Positions 15,611-25,465 are shown, counted from the first letter of the stretch. The stretch is DNA of 32,623 bases from Lentilactobacillus dabitei (GCF_019061365.1 NZ_JAHPPD010000023.1:1-32623); one strand, 5' to 3'. Notes: generated by a model not told the origin, from the letters alone. Numbers and translations are program-made.

Positions 15611-17587
15611 TTAAAATCCATTTTGCTTAAACCAAACAGTCATTTGTTTTTCATCACGGTTAGCCCAAGCATAATATGGAATCAATGTGAGATGACTCTT
15701 ATTAGCGCCCTTAGGTTGATCAAAGCTATACAGCGCATCATCTTCAGAATCAAGTTCTAATCGATAAACATCGTCGGTCGTTAAGACACCAACCCCGCTC
15801 AATAAGTTGGCCCGATAGTCATACTTGAAAGTTGGCTTCTGATCAAGAACATATAACCAGAGTGGCTCTTCGTTATCCACACCTTCTGCCGCGTAAACAA
15901 TTGCGCCTCGTTGAACTGCAACTTTCATCGTATCAGAACTTACCCGGGTACTTGCGCGGACTATGCGAGCTTCCATGTTCAACTTAACAGAAATTTCAGC
16001 CGTTTCATCATCAATATTCAAGTACAGGATACCCTTTTGTAAGCTTGACTCCACTGGCTTACCGTTCATTTTAACCGAATATTTGTCCAAGCTCCAAGCA
16101 GGGATTCGGATCCCAAACTTAAAACTATTTTTGTTTGGATTTGAAATACTGTAGTGAATGTTGCCATCCCAAGGGAAATTCCCAGTTTGCTTAATTTCAA
16201 GGCCATTATTAAATTTGGCGTCGTTAGCGATAAACTGATGAGATAAGATGACATCATCTTTCACTTCGTACAAATACTGATCGAGTGATGCAATCAACCG
16301 GGCGATATTAGCCGGGCAGCAAGCACATGCGAACCATGAAGATCGCCGCAATGCAATATGCTTTTTACCAGGATTTAACTTGCTGGCTAATGGATCAGCT
16401 TCCAATGGGTTGGCATAGAAATAATGCTTGCCATCAAGCGCAATGCCACTCAAGGCACCATTGAAAATTTCCTTTTCAATGACATCACCAAATTTGCCTT
16501 CAAAATCATTAACTAACATCTGTTTGGTAAAGAACGTCATTGAAACCGAAGCACATGTTTCACCATAATCAGTATCATTTGGAAGGTCATAATCGTAAGT
16601 AAATGCTTCGCCAGTCGCGGTTTGATCCACATTGCCTGTTATATACATCTGCTTCTTAACGATATCGTTCCAGAGTCGATTGGCAGCGTCTAATAACGGC
16701 TTGTTATGGCTAACTCTGGCCACATGAGCTAATCCGGTACAGAAGTAGAGCACTCTCACGGCATGTCCATGAGCATCCGTCTGTTCAGTAATTGGCTTGT
16801 CTGCAAAGTAATAACGATCGCCAATTGTCCGAAGCTCTGGGAAGAAGTCGTTATCAATTCCATCAGCCTCATTTTGGGCGTTGAAGAAATTCAAATCCTG
16901 GCCCCGTTGGGTAACAAAATATTCCGCCAATTTCAAGTATGTTTTATTTTGGGTTGTTTCATAAAGTTTGGCTAAGGCCAATTCAATTTCAGGATGACCA
17001 TCGTATCCATGAATTTTGCCATCTTCAGGGCCAAAATGATTATTGATGCAGCTGGCCATTTTTTCAGCAATATCTAGTGCTTTTTGATTGCCCGTTGATT
17101 CATAATAAGCAACCCCAGCTTCAATATAGTGTCCCATTGAATAAAGCTCATGGGATTGTTGCAGCCGCTTGAATTTCCGTTTAGGCGCATCGATTTGGAA
17201 GTAAGTTGACAAGTAACCATCAGGATCTTGGGCATCGGCAATCAAATCAACTGTCCAATCAGCTTCCTCTTTCATCTTTTGATCTGGATTGTATTTTAAA
17301 ACATAGGCAACCGTTTCCAACCACTTGTATACATCGGTATCTTGGAATGGGTACCCAAAGTGATGGCCTTTTGCCCGTCCTGCGGCAATCTTTAAGTTCT
17401 CAATGGCGCCACTGTGATCAGCTGCTCCACCAGCCGCGTCAGCATTCATCACATCCATTTTGCCTTTGTCATTAATCATATCCCATTGAAACGGAACGGA
17501 GTCCTTGGCAATTAAATTACGATAGCGGTTCCAAAAATCCGAAGTAATTTGAACACCATTTAATTGAATTTTAGTTAATTGTTTCAT
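15611..17587 (-). CDS. GH127 beta-L-arabinofuranosidase
   Basis: Retaining, zinc-and-cysteine-dependent glycosidase releasing L-arabinose from beta-L-arabinofuranosides. Protein of 658 residues, close to the 658 of Bifidobacterium HypBA1. The expected Cys/Glu set is present: Glu343 and Cys345 in GETCASVSM, Cys423 and Cys424 in CACCPANIARL (HypBA1: Glu338, Cys340, Cys417, Cys418). The (alpha/alpha)6 barrel is followed by a beta-sandwich C-terminal region ending with LIPYYAWANR. There is no signal peptide, so it is cytoplasmic. I prefer ATG 17587 (GGATGG 8 bases upstream) to ATG 17599, which lies directly on the ribosome site. It is divergent from AraC1, with cre-like sites between them. Confidence 0.9.
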   Translation of the reverse strand: MKQLTKIQLNGVQITSDFWNRYRNLIAKDSVPFQWDMINDKGKMDVMNADAAGGAADHSGAIENLKIAAGRAKGHHFGYPFQDTDVYKWLETVAYVLKYNPDQKMKEEADWTVDLIADAQDPDGYLSTYFQIDAPKRKFKRLQQSHELYSMGHYIEAGVAYYESTGNQKALDIAEKMASCINNHFGPEDGKIHGYDGHPEIELALAKLYETTQNKTYLKLAEYFVTQRGQDLNFFNAQNEADGIDNDFFPELRTIGDRYYFADKPITEQTDAHGHAVRVLYFCTGLAHVARVSHNKPLLDAANRLWNDIVKKQMYITGNVDQTATGEAFTYDYDLPNDTDYGETCASVSMTFFTKQMLVNDFEGKFGDVIEKEIFNGALSGIALDGKHYFYANPLEADPLASKLNPGKKHIALRRSSWFACACCPANIARLIASLDQYLYEVKDDVILSHQFIANDAKFNNGLEIKQTGNFPWDGNIHYSISNPNKNSFKFGIRIPAWSLDKYSVKMNGKPVESSLQKGILYLNIDDETAEISVKLNMEARIVRASTRVSSDTMKVAVQRGAIVYAAEGVDNEEPLWLYVLDQKPTFKYDYRANLLSGVGVLTTDDVYRLELDSEDDALYSFDQPKGANKSHLTLIPYYAWANRDEKQMTVWFKQNGF

Positions 17588-17663
17588 CGTTAAATCCATC
17601 CTTTCAAACGACCAATCAATTTGGCATGATTGATCAATGTGTTAATCTCAATTAATCAGGCTT

Positions 17664-17712
17664 GATTACACTTATAATGATAGCGGTTCCAAGTACGGAT
17701 TAACACTTATAA
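17664..17712. promoter_or_regulatory. Direct repeats flanking a cre-like site, candidate AraC1 operator
   Basis: GATTACACTTATAA (17664-17677) and GATTAACACTTATAA (17698-17712) are direct repeats with ends 35 bp apart, as expected for AraC-family half-sites on one DNA face. Between them lies the cre-like TGATAGCGGTTCCA (17678-17691). On the minus strand a -35 TTGACA (17725-17730) lies upstream of the second repeat, whose TATAAG could serve as the GH127 -10 box. Confidence 0.5.
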
Positions 17713-17745
17713 AAAAATACATCTAGTGTCAAAAAGTGACTTTTC

Positions 17746-17759
17746 CGTTACCGCTTTCA
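17746..17759 (-). promoter_or_regulatory. cre-like CcpA site between GH127 and AraC1
   Basis: Minus-strand TGAAAGCGGTAACG matches TGWNANCGNTNWCA at 13 of 14 positions. It lies upstream of the GH127 -35 box, next to the direct repeats. Confidence 0.55.
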
Positions 17760-17950
17760 TTTCCAATGTGGTAAGCTTGATTTGACAGAATTATTCACTA
17801 GGAGATTTTTAATTCCCCGTGGTACAACGACGTAAAAATTACTGAATTTACCTGTTGATTAATTGGGAAGCCAAAATCGATTTTAGGTGGATAAATACGA
17901 TACCAATTAAATCACTGAGTTTAGACAGTCAAAAGATGGAGGTGTTCACG

Positions 17951-18892
17951 TTGGATAGCGTTATGTTTCCCAAAAATGAAATTGTGACATTTATGATTGG
18001 TGGCAATTTTTCGGCCGATGCTGGCTGGAAACATAAACTTCGTTATCACCATGGTGATTATGAATTAATCATTTGCGTGAAAGGGCCAATCAACCTGCTA
18101 GTCGGAGATGAAACTGTCACCTTAAATGCGAATGATATTTACATTGTGCCACCCTACACGTCAATGAAAGGAACCGAACCAAGCGATCGATCAATTGAAT
18201 TCTACTGGCTTCATTTTCTGCTGCCAACGAAGCCAGCTGCTAGCCAAGATCAATCACAGAGTCTCGACAACCCACATGAGATTCAAAATCTCATCATCGA
18301 TAACAGCTACCACCTCCAAAGTTTAGACGAGTTACTGATCCTCACCCATCAGTTGCTGGCAGTCGACGTTTCAGGCACATACAGCACTCAGCAACAGAAT
18401 CTGTTAATGACGCTTATCCTAACCGTTATTGGTAATTTGGCTAACAAAACTGAAAGTGACGAAAAAAATCGGACAGTTGTCAATCAGCTCAAAGAATGGA
18501 TTAGAGCAAACATTTATCGATCACCAACCCTCACTGATATCGCAAACGAAACCCAACTGAATCGCCAATACGTTTCCAGGCTGTTCAAAAAGTTTGTCGG
18601 TATGTCCCCAAAACATTACATGATCCAACTAAAAATTCAGACTGCCCAAGCACTGCTTATTAGAACGAATTTATCCATCAAAGAAATTAGTGGGTACGCC
18701 TATTTCTCGAACGACAAGCTTTTTATGAAGCAATTCAAACAAGTGACCGGGGTGACCCCGAGCTCATTTCGAAGTGAGTACCGCAAGATCTACCACAATA
18801 ATCAAGTCATTGACCCCGTTTTACCCATCCCAGAAGAAATCACCCAGAAATTGGATCATGATAAGGATCTGGGAACGCCTAAAGAATCGTAA
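17951..18892 (+). CDS. AraC-family regulator of module A (AraC1)
   Basis: Transcription regulator of 313 residues. N-terminal cupin-type sugar-sensing domain (about 1-120; HHGDYELIICVKGPINLLVG, then IEFYWLHFLLP) and C-terminal double helix-turn-helix AraC domain (about 205-300; LTDIANETQLNRQYVSRLFK, then ISGYAYFSNDKLFMKQFK). The start chosen is TTG 17951 with GGAGGTG 6 bases upstream; an in-frame TTG at 17855 has no such site. It is divergent from the GH127 gene and probably activates it in response to an arabinose-containing sugar. Its tail IDPVLPIPEEI resembles that of AraC3 (IDPGYDIGKIV), so the two are related. The ligand is unknown. Confidence 0.88.
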   Translation: MDSVMFPKNEIVTFMIGGNFSADAGWKHKLRYHHGDYELIICVKGPINLLVGDETVTLNANDIYIVPPYTSMKGTEPSDRSIEFYWLHFLLPTKPAASQDQSQSLDNPHEIQNLIIDNSYHLQSLDELLILTHQLLAVDVSGTYSTQQQNLLMTLILTVIGNLANKTESDEKNRTVVNQLKEWIRANIYRSPTLTDIANETQLNRQYVSRLFKKFVGMSPKHYMIQLKIQTAQALLIRTNLSIKEISGYAYFSNDKLFMKQFKQVTGVTPSSFRSEYRKIYHNNQVIDPVLPIPEEITQKLDHDKDLGTPKES

Positions 18893-18925
18893 AAAAGCAG
18901 GCAACTACCAGGGATTAAATTTTTG

Positions 18926-18985
18926 TATAAAAAATAGTTGGAACCGTCCAGCATCCCTGCGAGATGGTTCCAACCATTTTATTTC
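18926..18985. terminator. Bidirectional terminator between AraC1 and the GPH transporter pseudogene
   Basis: Perfect 10-base arms AGTTGGAACC (18936-18945) and GGTTCCAACC (18966-18975). The plus strand is followed by ATTTTATTT and the minus strand by ATTTTTTATAC. It serves the convergent AraC1 and GPH genes. The remaining bases to 19141 hold a second small hairpin (CACTTTC/GAAAGTG near 19005-19027) and no gene. Confidence 0.8.
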
Positions 18986-19141
18986 CTATATAACAACCTT
19001 TTGTCACTTTCTTGAACGAGAGAAAGTGTGCATCAAACAAATCCTCTTGAATCTTTTGAGTATCGATTATGACGAATGGGGTTTCGCTTGAAACATCCAA
19101 TAGGAAGGATGCCCACATAATCTTACTTAATTAATTCGAAA

Positions 19142-20533
19142 TTATTCTTTTGCTTCCTTAGCATGACGAGCAGCCAAGTCTGCTTTGATTTGTGGCTCCA
19201 TCTTTTCGTACTTGAAGTACAAGCACATAATGGCAGCAACAATCGCATAGACGATAACTGGGAAGTAAATAAATGTGAAGTGAATGGCACTCAAAGCATG
19301 AGCAGATTGAGTCTTGTTAGCAACGAAGCCAGCAGCAGCCATGATCTTTGAAGGAATGAAGGCACCGAAGCCTGAACCTAATTGAATACAGAAGGCAGAA
19401 CCAACGGCAGTCAAGAATCCAGGAGCTCGAATACCTGTCTTCCATTCACCAAAGTCAACAGTATCAGCTAACATACCAAATGGCATGGCAACGGCGATTG
19501 AAGCACCGAAGATACCGATAATCCACCCAACGATAACAAGAGTGAAGTTGTTACCAACAAATCCCATCATTAATTGACCAAAGGCACCAATTGCCAAACC
19601 GATAATCATGGTCATCGTCTTGTTGGTTACTTTAACAATAAATGGAATTGAAATAGTAGCGATGATACCAAGAACTTGGAGACCGTTAAATACAGAAGTT
19701 AATTGTTCGTTACCCAAGTTGTATTTAGCGTAGTAAACTGAGATTCCGTTACGAGTTGATTGAGCAACCCAGTAAATAACAAATGAAACAACCAAAATGT
19801 ACCAAGGTGCGTTACCAACAGTAGCTTTCAAAGAATCTTTGAAAGGAATTGGCTTTTGAACGGCAATTGTTCGTTCCTTCATACCCTTAAATGCTAAGAA
19901 GAGCAAGATAACGGCTAAGATACCGAAGAAGAACATTGTCCACATGAAACCAACTTTATCGTCACCTTTACCCATGAAAGCAACTAAAGGCAAAGCGAAG
20001 GTACTTGTGATAAATGAACCAAGGGCACCACCAACCATTCGGAATGAGTTGGCATTCATCCGTTCCTGACCATTCGTGGTCAAACTAGGAAGAATAGCAG
20101 TAATTGGTGTTTGAATACCAGTATAAACAACTCCGGCAGCTAGGATGTAAGTAAACCCGGCATACCATAACTTAGCAGATCAGTGCAATCCTGGCGCAGT
20201 GAAGGCTAAGAATGTTGCAACGGCAAATGGAATGGCTAACCATAAGAAGTAAGGTCGACTTTGACCCCATTTAGTATGGGTGTGGTCAACGATTGAGCCC
20301 CAAACTGGTGCACTAATTGCATCGAAGAAACGTGCAACCAGCAAAATCATTCCGGCACCTGCAGCAGTAATTCCGAACACATCGGTGTAGAAGTAAAGAA
20401 TGTAACTAGAAATTGTAACATATAGTAAATTACCGGCCATATCAGTAAAGGAATAAGCTGTTTTTTCCCAAACTGATAGTTTGACATTCGCTTTGTCTTT
20501 GCCGGCATTTGATGCTTTGGCAGTATTGTCCAT
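19142..20533 (-). pseudogene. GPH-family sugar:cation symporter of module B, one in-frame TGA
   Basis: Glycoside-pentoside-hexuronide family transporter (12 membrane segments, MFS fold). One unbroken frame of 464 codons except for TGA at 20180-20182, between APGLH and SAKLWYAG. The full length and motifs (SFTDMAGNLLY, DHTHTKWGQSRPYFLW, ERMNANSFRM) are otherwise intact. TGG to TGA (Trp) or CGA to TGA (Arg) are single transitions. ATG 20533 with GGAG 9 bases upstream. It is the third gene of the module B operon, 81 bases after the DUF5695-like gene. Translation would stop after 117 residues unless there is read-through. The intact GPH gene of module C might substitute. Confidence 0.85.
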
Positions 20534-20614
20534 GATGAATATCTCCTATCATATAAGTTTATAATTGCAGAACAAGGTGGATCTTGTCATCACCTCCCCA
20601 AGTGAATCATCAGC

Positions 20615-22981
20615 CTATTCGAACGTTCCTGTAGCGGCGTTGAATATGACATTGTCTTGATTACTCTTGAATACATCTTTCTTGTCCAAATTAATGTATT
20701 CACTGATATATGGTGCAAAGCTTTGGACCTCATAGCGATTATCGTCTAACGGTTTGATTCGACCATTGATTGCTGTCAGTCCTTTATTCTTGTCTTGATA
20801 AATGTAAGTCTTTTGACCAAAACCATTTAAGAAGGCAACGAGTTCTTCACCCATGTCCCAGTCATCCTCTCCCGTGTAACCATCGGGGAACAATCTGGCA
20901 AAAATGCCACCGTCTGAAGCAAAGATTGATTGTCCGAATCGATTCCGTGAAAGATCAGGTCTGTTCAAATTGGGACCCGCGATGCTATAAGTCGAAGCGG
21001 CCTCACCTGGTTCAAGCATTCGATCAGTTGCTGTTGCATTTGAATCATACATATAGAGGATCGCACCGGTTGCCCGATAAGCTGCTTCAACGAGTTCAGG
21101 ATCGGCAAGCTCTTCACCTGTAATTTGAGCAGATGCGGCGGTTAAGCCACCCCATAGTACGTGAATCATGTAAGATAATGCTTCCCACCAACGATCTGGA
21201 CTCTGTGACCGGAAGTCGTTACTAAAACCAATATTGGCTTTTAGCAACTCGCCATAGGTCTTAGCTGCGCCAACGTTGCCGGTAAGGGCTAATGCGCTGG
21301 CAGCTGGACCAAAGCCAGCATTGTCAAAGAAATGTTCAGTCATTGCAGCATCTAAGGTACTGCTGGTTTTAGCCAGCCGGTCTGTGACGGCTTTCCATGA
21401 CTTCGAAATTTCTGAGTATTCTTTATCCAAACCATTTTTCTTTAAATCTGCTAGTAAATCTTCAATATATAAACCATAGGTTCCAAGCATCTGTGCCTCA
21501 GTCTTAGCCCGCTCATCTTCATTCAAGTCCGGGTTGACCCGAACATCGAACACTTGAGCAGCCCATGATAAGTAATCATTTGGCTTGTTCAATTTTAATG
21601 AAGCTGCTGGACATTTCGACAACAGGTAGAACATATGGGCAATGTACTCAAGATCCATCAAGCGGTAAAAGTCACCGTAGAGCTTAGCTGGCTTTCGGAA
21701 GTCACCATTGACGAACCACTTTTTGCGGACGTACTTTACAGCACTTTCTTCAACCTGAGCAATTTGTTTGTCGGCGTCCTTTACTTTGTCATCCAAGAGG
21801 CATTCCTGAAGGATGAAGGTCATCTTACCAAGCGACTCGCCTTGATTAGAAACAGGGCCGAAGCTGTATGGAACCTTGCCGTCTTTGCCTGCATATGAGT
21901 GTTCAGAAACGTAATTTGCTCGATTGCGCAACAGCTCATTGATTGAACTCATCACGTTGAAGACACCCATATCAACCGTACCATCATCGAATGATAGGAT
22001 CACTTGATGTTCTCCCAAGCCTTCAGGTTGATAGACCAAGCGACCGTCTTTCAAATCGCTGGTCATATCCTGGTCAATTGTTTGATGGCCGGATTTGTAA
22101 CGAACTGAAATCTTTTGAAGCTTCTGATCCTTTGCCAACTTGACAGTAAAGATCTGATCGGAGCCTTGAGAAATCATTGGTTCAAACGAGAACCGAGGAT
22201 GACCAAAGTCCCTAGTTGCAATGTCATAGAAGTTCTGGTGGCTGGTAAATGGCTTGAGGTAGAACTCCCAATCCTTCGTCTCACCAGCTTTAAGAATTAG
22301 ACTATCTTGCGGATAAATCCAGTCGTGGTGTGGCCGACGATCATCGTCATACCCACCTGCCAGGACAATTTCGTGGAACAACATACCATCTAATGAAGGC
22401 GAAACATTTTCAAAGAACCGATTGGTGTAATCGTTGAAGGTTCCCACTGAGAGCACTTTTCCCTTGGTTTGGTAGACTCCCAGATTCGGGTTGGTATTGT
22501 CACGACGGACAGCAGCCAATTTGGTGTAATTCTTAGAAATCTGTGGGAAAACGGCAACTGATTGGTTCGCATTACGCTTAACATTTTTATCTCTAAACAT
22601 GACGTAAGCTAAGCTAATCCAAAGGCCTAAGTTTTCAATAGTGGCATCTTCTTGAGTCCCATTTTGAATTGAAAAGTCCCATTTAAATGCGTCCTTTTCA
22701 AGTTCAAAATTCTGTTTCAGCGTTAACCCGGCTACTTGGAAAGTCACCGTACTATGGGTATCATCACCGGTAACTTCAGGTATCTGGTCAATGCTTCGAT
22801 GCTTTTGACCATTTACAGTAATATTGAATTCACCAAAGAGTTTATCTAAGTCATCATATCCGAGGGACTCGAGATAATCCGGGTCAATCACCCAGTTCAT
22901 ATTTGATTTGTCGTCGTTGAGCTTAAAGCTGGTAATTGCTCCTCGTTTACTTTGTGCTACTGTCAGAAAATCCGACTTCAT
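20615..22981 (-). CDS. DUF5695-like putative six-hairpin glycosidase of module B
   Basis: Protein of 788 residues without signal peptide. Architecture: N-terminal beta-rich part (about 1-270, ending LILKAGETKDWEFYLKPF), a small beta domain (about 275-365), then a long helical region (about 370-700) of the (alpha/alpha)6 type, and a beta C-terminus. The layout and several landmarks match the module C protein at 28237 (FILKAGEAKTFTLKF). I therefore place it as a distant relative of DUF5695, though the signature motifs are less clear. An acidic candidate sits in PDRWWEALSYM. It lies 29 bases after the GH146-type gene in an operon. A glycan-cleaving or sugar-epimerising role is inferred only from the neighbours. 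ATG with AGGAGGG. Confidence 0.65.
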   Translation of the reverse strand: MKSDFLTVAQSKRGAITSFKLNDDKSNMNWVIDPDYLESLGYDDLDKLFGEFNITVNGQKHRSIDQIPEVTGDDTHSTVTFQVAGLTLKQNFELEKDAFKWDFSIQNGTQEDATIENLGLWISLAYVMFRDKNVKRNANQSVAVFPQISKNYTKLAAVRRDNTNPNLGVYQTKGKVLSVGTFNDYTNRFFENVSPSLDGMLFHEIVLAGGYDDDRRPHHDWIYPQDSLILKAGETKDWEFYLKPFTSHQNFYDIATRDFGHPRFSFEPMISQGSDQIFTVKLAKDQKLQKISVRYKSGHQTIDQDMTSDLKDGRLVYQPEGLGEHQVILSFDDGTVDMGVFNVMSSINELLRNRANYVSEHSYAGKDGKVPYSFGPVSNQGESLGKMTFILQECLLDDKVKDADKQIAQVEESAVKYVRKKWFVNGDFRKPAKLYGDFYRLMDLEYIAHMFYLLSKCPAASLKLNKPNDYLSWAAQVFDVRVNPDLNEDERAKTEAQMLGTYGLYIEDLLADLKKNGLDKEYSEISKSWKAVTDRLAKTSSTLDAAMTEHFFDNAGFGPAASALALTGNVGAAKTYGELLKANIGFSNDFRSQSPDRWWEALSYMIHVLWGGLTAASAQITGEELADPELVEAAYRATGAILYMYDSNATATDRMLEPGEAASTYSIAGPNLNRPDLSRNRFGQSIFASDGGIFARLFPDGYTGEDDWDMGEELVAFLNGFGQKTYIYQDKNKGLTAINGRIKPLDDNRYEVQSFAPYISEYINLDKKDVFKSNQDNVIFNAATGTFE

Positions 22982-23010
22982 TTATAAAACCCTCCTGGCG
23001 TCTTGATTAA

Positions 23011-25191
23011 TTATTTTGTTGCAACCATTGATTCAATCTTGTTAATGTTTGCAATATCAAAGTTCAAACCTTCGTAATCGAGTGGCTTGATCTTAATATT
23101 GAGTTTGTTTTTGCCTTTAGTTGCATCTAATGGTAGTGGATAGATGTAGTATGAATCTTCTGGCCATTCTTCACTCTTCATGGTCTGAGTAAAGAGAACC
23201 TTTTGATCATCTTCAATTTGGAAACTATAAATATCACCATCTAAGCGATCATAAGTAATCTTCAAATAGTTCTTCTTTTCTGGGTCAACGGCCAATGTCC
23301 ATTCACGTTCTTCATTCACTGGCTTGTCGCTATCGTTTTGAGTATCAATCACAGTTGCAACCTTTTCGTCAGGAACTTTTACATAAACGTTATATGGGGT
23401 GCTACCAGGAATTGCTGGCAGTGACTTAAAGATGATGTTGGTGCCGGCAAGCCGGAATTGATTCTTACCTTCAACCTTAACAAGATCCTTCAAGTATTCC
23501 TTAGCAGGCTTGGTTGAGGCTGGTAAGTCTTTTGTTTGAGCTGCTAATAAGATTGGGCCGTAGTAGATTGCAACTCGGTTAAATCTATCAGCAAGGGTTT
23601 GATAACGCAGTTCGAAATCAAAGTTAACGGTAATTTCAGCTTTCTTGCCCCAAGTACGCTTAATAGCAACAAAGCCATTCTTGGGTTCTGCATCAACAGT
23701 TTCACCATCAACGGAAATTGTCGTTGTCTTGCTCCACTTTGGAATTCGCAGATAAATCGTAAATTCTTGTGACTTTGCAGCTTCAACAGTGATGTGAGCA
23801 AAGTGTTGTTCTGGGAAATGAGAATCTTGAGTAAGGGTGACACCCTGGTCCTTCAAATCAAGAATTGAATCGAAGTATTGACCAACATAGATATCGTGAT
23901 TGTCGGTGTAGTAGATTCCGTCGACTAAGGTTGAGTGACGTTCAGTACCACTACCAGTGCAGCACCAGAAGCCAGTGTGACTGTATTCCTTGGTTGAGTT
24001 AGGGGCAACACTCAAGTTATACAGGTATTCAGCGATAGCGCTGTCATTATTCTGCTGAGCCATGATTGCATTCACAAACCGAATTTCATAATCATCAAGC
24101 AAAGTAGCATCCTTAGTATCAGCAAATAATTCTGAGCTCAAGAAGTTCAAGTCATGGCTGCAGCAACTTTCGCCGTTTAACTTAGATAAGTGCTTAAAGA
24201 ACATTTCTGGGTAGTCATATAGTTCTGAACCGTAATCGGCAGGTGCTGGATATGCTGAACGACCTGAAATGCCTTTAGTTGGTAATTCGTGGCCATCGTG
24301 CATCCAGTTCATGTAATTGACAACGCCTTTTTTATAATTCTCGTCGCCAGTCACATGATAATATTCTAGCATTCCTTCGGCACAAACTAATTCGGTGTTT
24401 GCGTGACATGAGTAGTAGCCTAATTCATCATCATTATTGATTAACATGTCACGGAACCACTTACGATCAAATTTTTCAGCTAAATCGAAAATATCTTTTT
24501 GCTTCTTACCAGTCATTTCATACAAGCGGAGTAATGTTCGATGCATGGCCCCAAATTCTTGGTGATAAATGTAGTGGCCTTTGCCTTGGTACCACCGAGT
24601 ATCAATCATTGCATTGATTTGTTCTGGCGTAAGCCGTTCCATTCGTTTCTCAAAGTAATGAGTCATGTTCATGACAAGTTCCAAGGCAGTTTGGTTACCA
24701 GCATATTCATAAGCGTCCATCAAGCCATCCATTAACTTTTGAACAGCATAATATGGCACATAATGGTTACCATTGAATCGAAGCTTTTCAACATCATCGA
24801 AGCGCTTTGAAGGTTCAGCAGCTAAGTAACCTGGGAATTCTTCAAATGTATCGAATCTCTCTTGGCATTCTTTCAAGCCATCGATAATTTGGTTGACCCG
24901 ATCTTTTAGTTCATTCGCTTCTTTGGTATCTTCCATATTGTTGAGTTCAACATAACTTCTAGAAGCCCCTGAAAGATAATGACCAGTAAAGTGACCTCTA
25001 AAGAACCAGTCTGGTGATTCCCATACCGTTAGTGGCGTAGCGCCTTTAGTATCTAGTCCTGCATTTACCCGATAGTTATACAGTAACTGATCAGGTGTGA
25101 GGGACAACATCCAATTAACGTTGCACTCGAACTTCTCTTTTAAAGTCGAACCTGGTAAATATTTAACATCATAATATGACACCGGTTTCAT
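23011..25191 (-). CDS. GH146/DUF1680-type beta-L-arabinofuranosidase
   Basis: Protein of 726 residues related to GH127/GH146 (DUF1680), intracellular by lack of a signal peptide. Barrel motifs include RGHFTGHYLSGASRSY (65-80), YYAVQKLMDGLMDAY (147-161) and HQEFGAMHRTLLRLYEMTG. The catalytic cysteine/glutamate set is Glu341 and Cys343 in GESCCSHD, Cys410 and Cys411 in FWCCTGSG, and Glu417 in TERH. This fits the GH146 pattern FWCCxGTG-E better than GH127. An extra Cys (344) beside the zinc-ligand position is unusual. ATG 25191 has AAAGGA at good spacing; a longer in-frame form from 25254 has none. It is the first gene of the operon with the DUF5695-like and GPH genes, divergent from AraC2. Confidence 0.85.
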   Translation of the reverse strand: MKPVSYYDVKYLPGSTLKEKFECNVNWMLSLTPDQLLYNYRVNAGLDTKGATPLTVWESPDWFFRGHFTGHYLSGASRSYVELNNMEDTKEANELKDRVNQIIDGLKECQERFDTFEEFPGYLAAEPSKRFDDVEKLRFNGNHYVPYYAVQKLMDGLMDAYEYAGNQTALELVMNMTHYFEKRMERLTPEQINAMIDTRWYQGKGHYIYHQEFGAMHRTLLRLYEMTGKKQKDIFDLAEKFDRKWFRDMLINNDDELGYYSCHANTELVCAEGMLEYYHVTGDENYKKGVVNYMNWMHDGHELPTKGISGRSAYPAPADYGSELYDYPEMFFKHLSKLNGESCCSHDLNFLSSELFADTKDATLLDDYEIRFVNAIMAQQNNDSAIAEYLYNLSVAPNSTKEYSHTGFWCCTGSGTERHSTLVDGIYYTDNHDIYVGQYFDSILDLKDQGVTLTQDSHFPEQHFAHITVEAAKSQEFTIYLRIPKWSKTTTISVDGETVDAEPKNGFVAIKRTWGKKAEITVNFDFELRYQTLADRFNRVAIYYGPILLAAQTKDLPASTKPAKEYLKDLVKVEGKNQFRLAGTNIIFKSLPAIPGSTPYNVYVKVPDEKVATVIDTQNDSDKPVNEEREWTLAVDPEKKNYLKITYDRLDGDIYSFQIEDDQKVLFTQTMKSEEWPEDSYYIYPLPLDATKGKNKLNIKIKPLDYEGLNFDIANINKIESMVATK

Positions 25192-25254
25192 TTTGATTCG
25201 TCCTTTCTGATAAAAAATGGGTTTCAACAACGTCGTTATGAATTTGCATATCAT

Positions 25255-25268
25255 TGCAACCGCTTACG
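25255..25268 (+). promoter_or_regulatory. cre-like CcpA site upstream of the module B operon
   Basis: TGCAACCGCTTACG matches TGWNANCGNTNWCA at 12 of 14 positions. It lies 64 bases upstream of the GH146-type start in the divergent intergenic region 25192-25544. The rest of that region is A/T-rich and I found no convincing operon promoter. Confidence 0.45.
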
Positions 25269-25436
25269 ATTAATAGAATACAACATAACCGCAGTGGTTA
25301 GAATCCAATATTAGAGCGCCTTTTTATAAAAAAATATATATTTGGCCATTTTGCCTTGTTTATTGCTGCACAAGGGTTTCGGGCGGTAATACCGGCATTT
25401 ATGGTGATTTTTACAATAAAATCACTTATCAGCAAT

Positions 25437-25465
25437 TTGACAAACAGATAAATTTGCCTTATTTT
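25437..25465 (+). promoter_or_regulatory. AraC2 promoter
   Basis: -35 TTGACA (25437-25442), 17-bp spacer, -10 TATTTT (25460-25465), 80 bases before the AraC2 start codon. Confidence 0.55.

Noticed and set aside
18774-19091. Plus-strand reading frame overlapping the AraC1 end
   Set aside because: It overlaps AraC1 in another frame and crosses the strong terminator at 18926-18985, so it is not a gene.
20180-20182. TGA read as Trp by an altered genetic code
   Set aside because: TGA serves as a normal stop at pheA and elsewhere in the window, and the other interrupted genes carry TAG and TAA.
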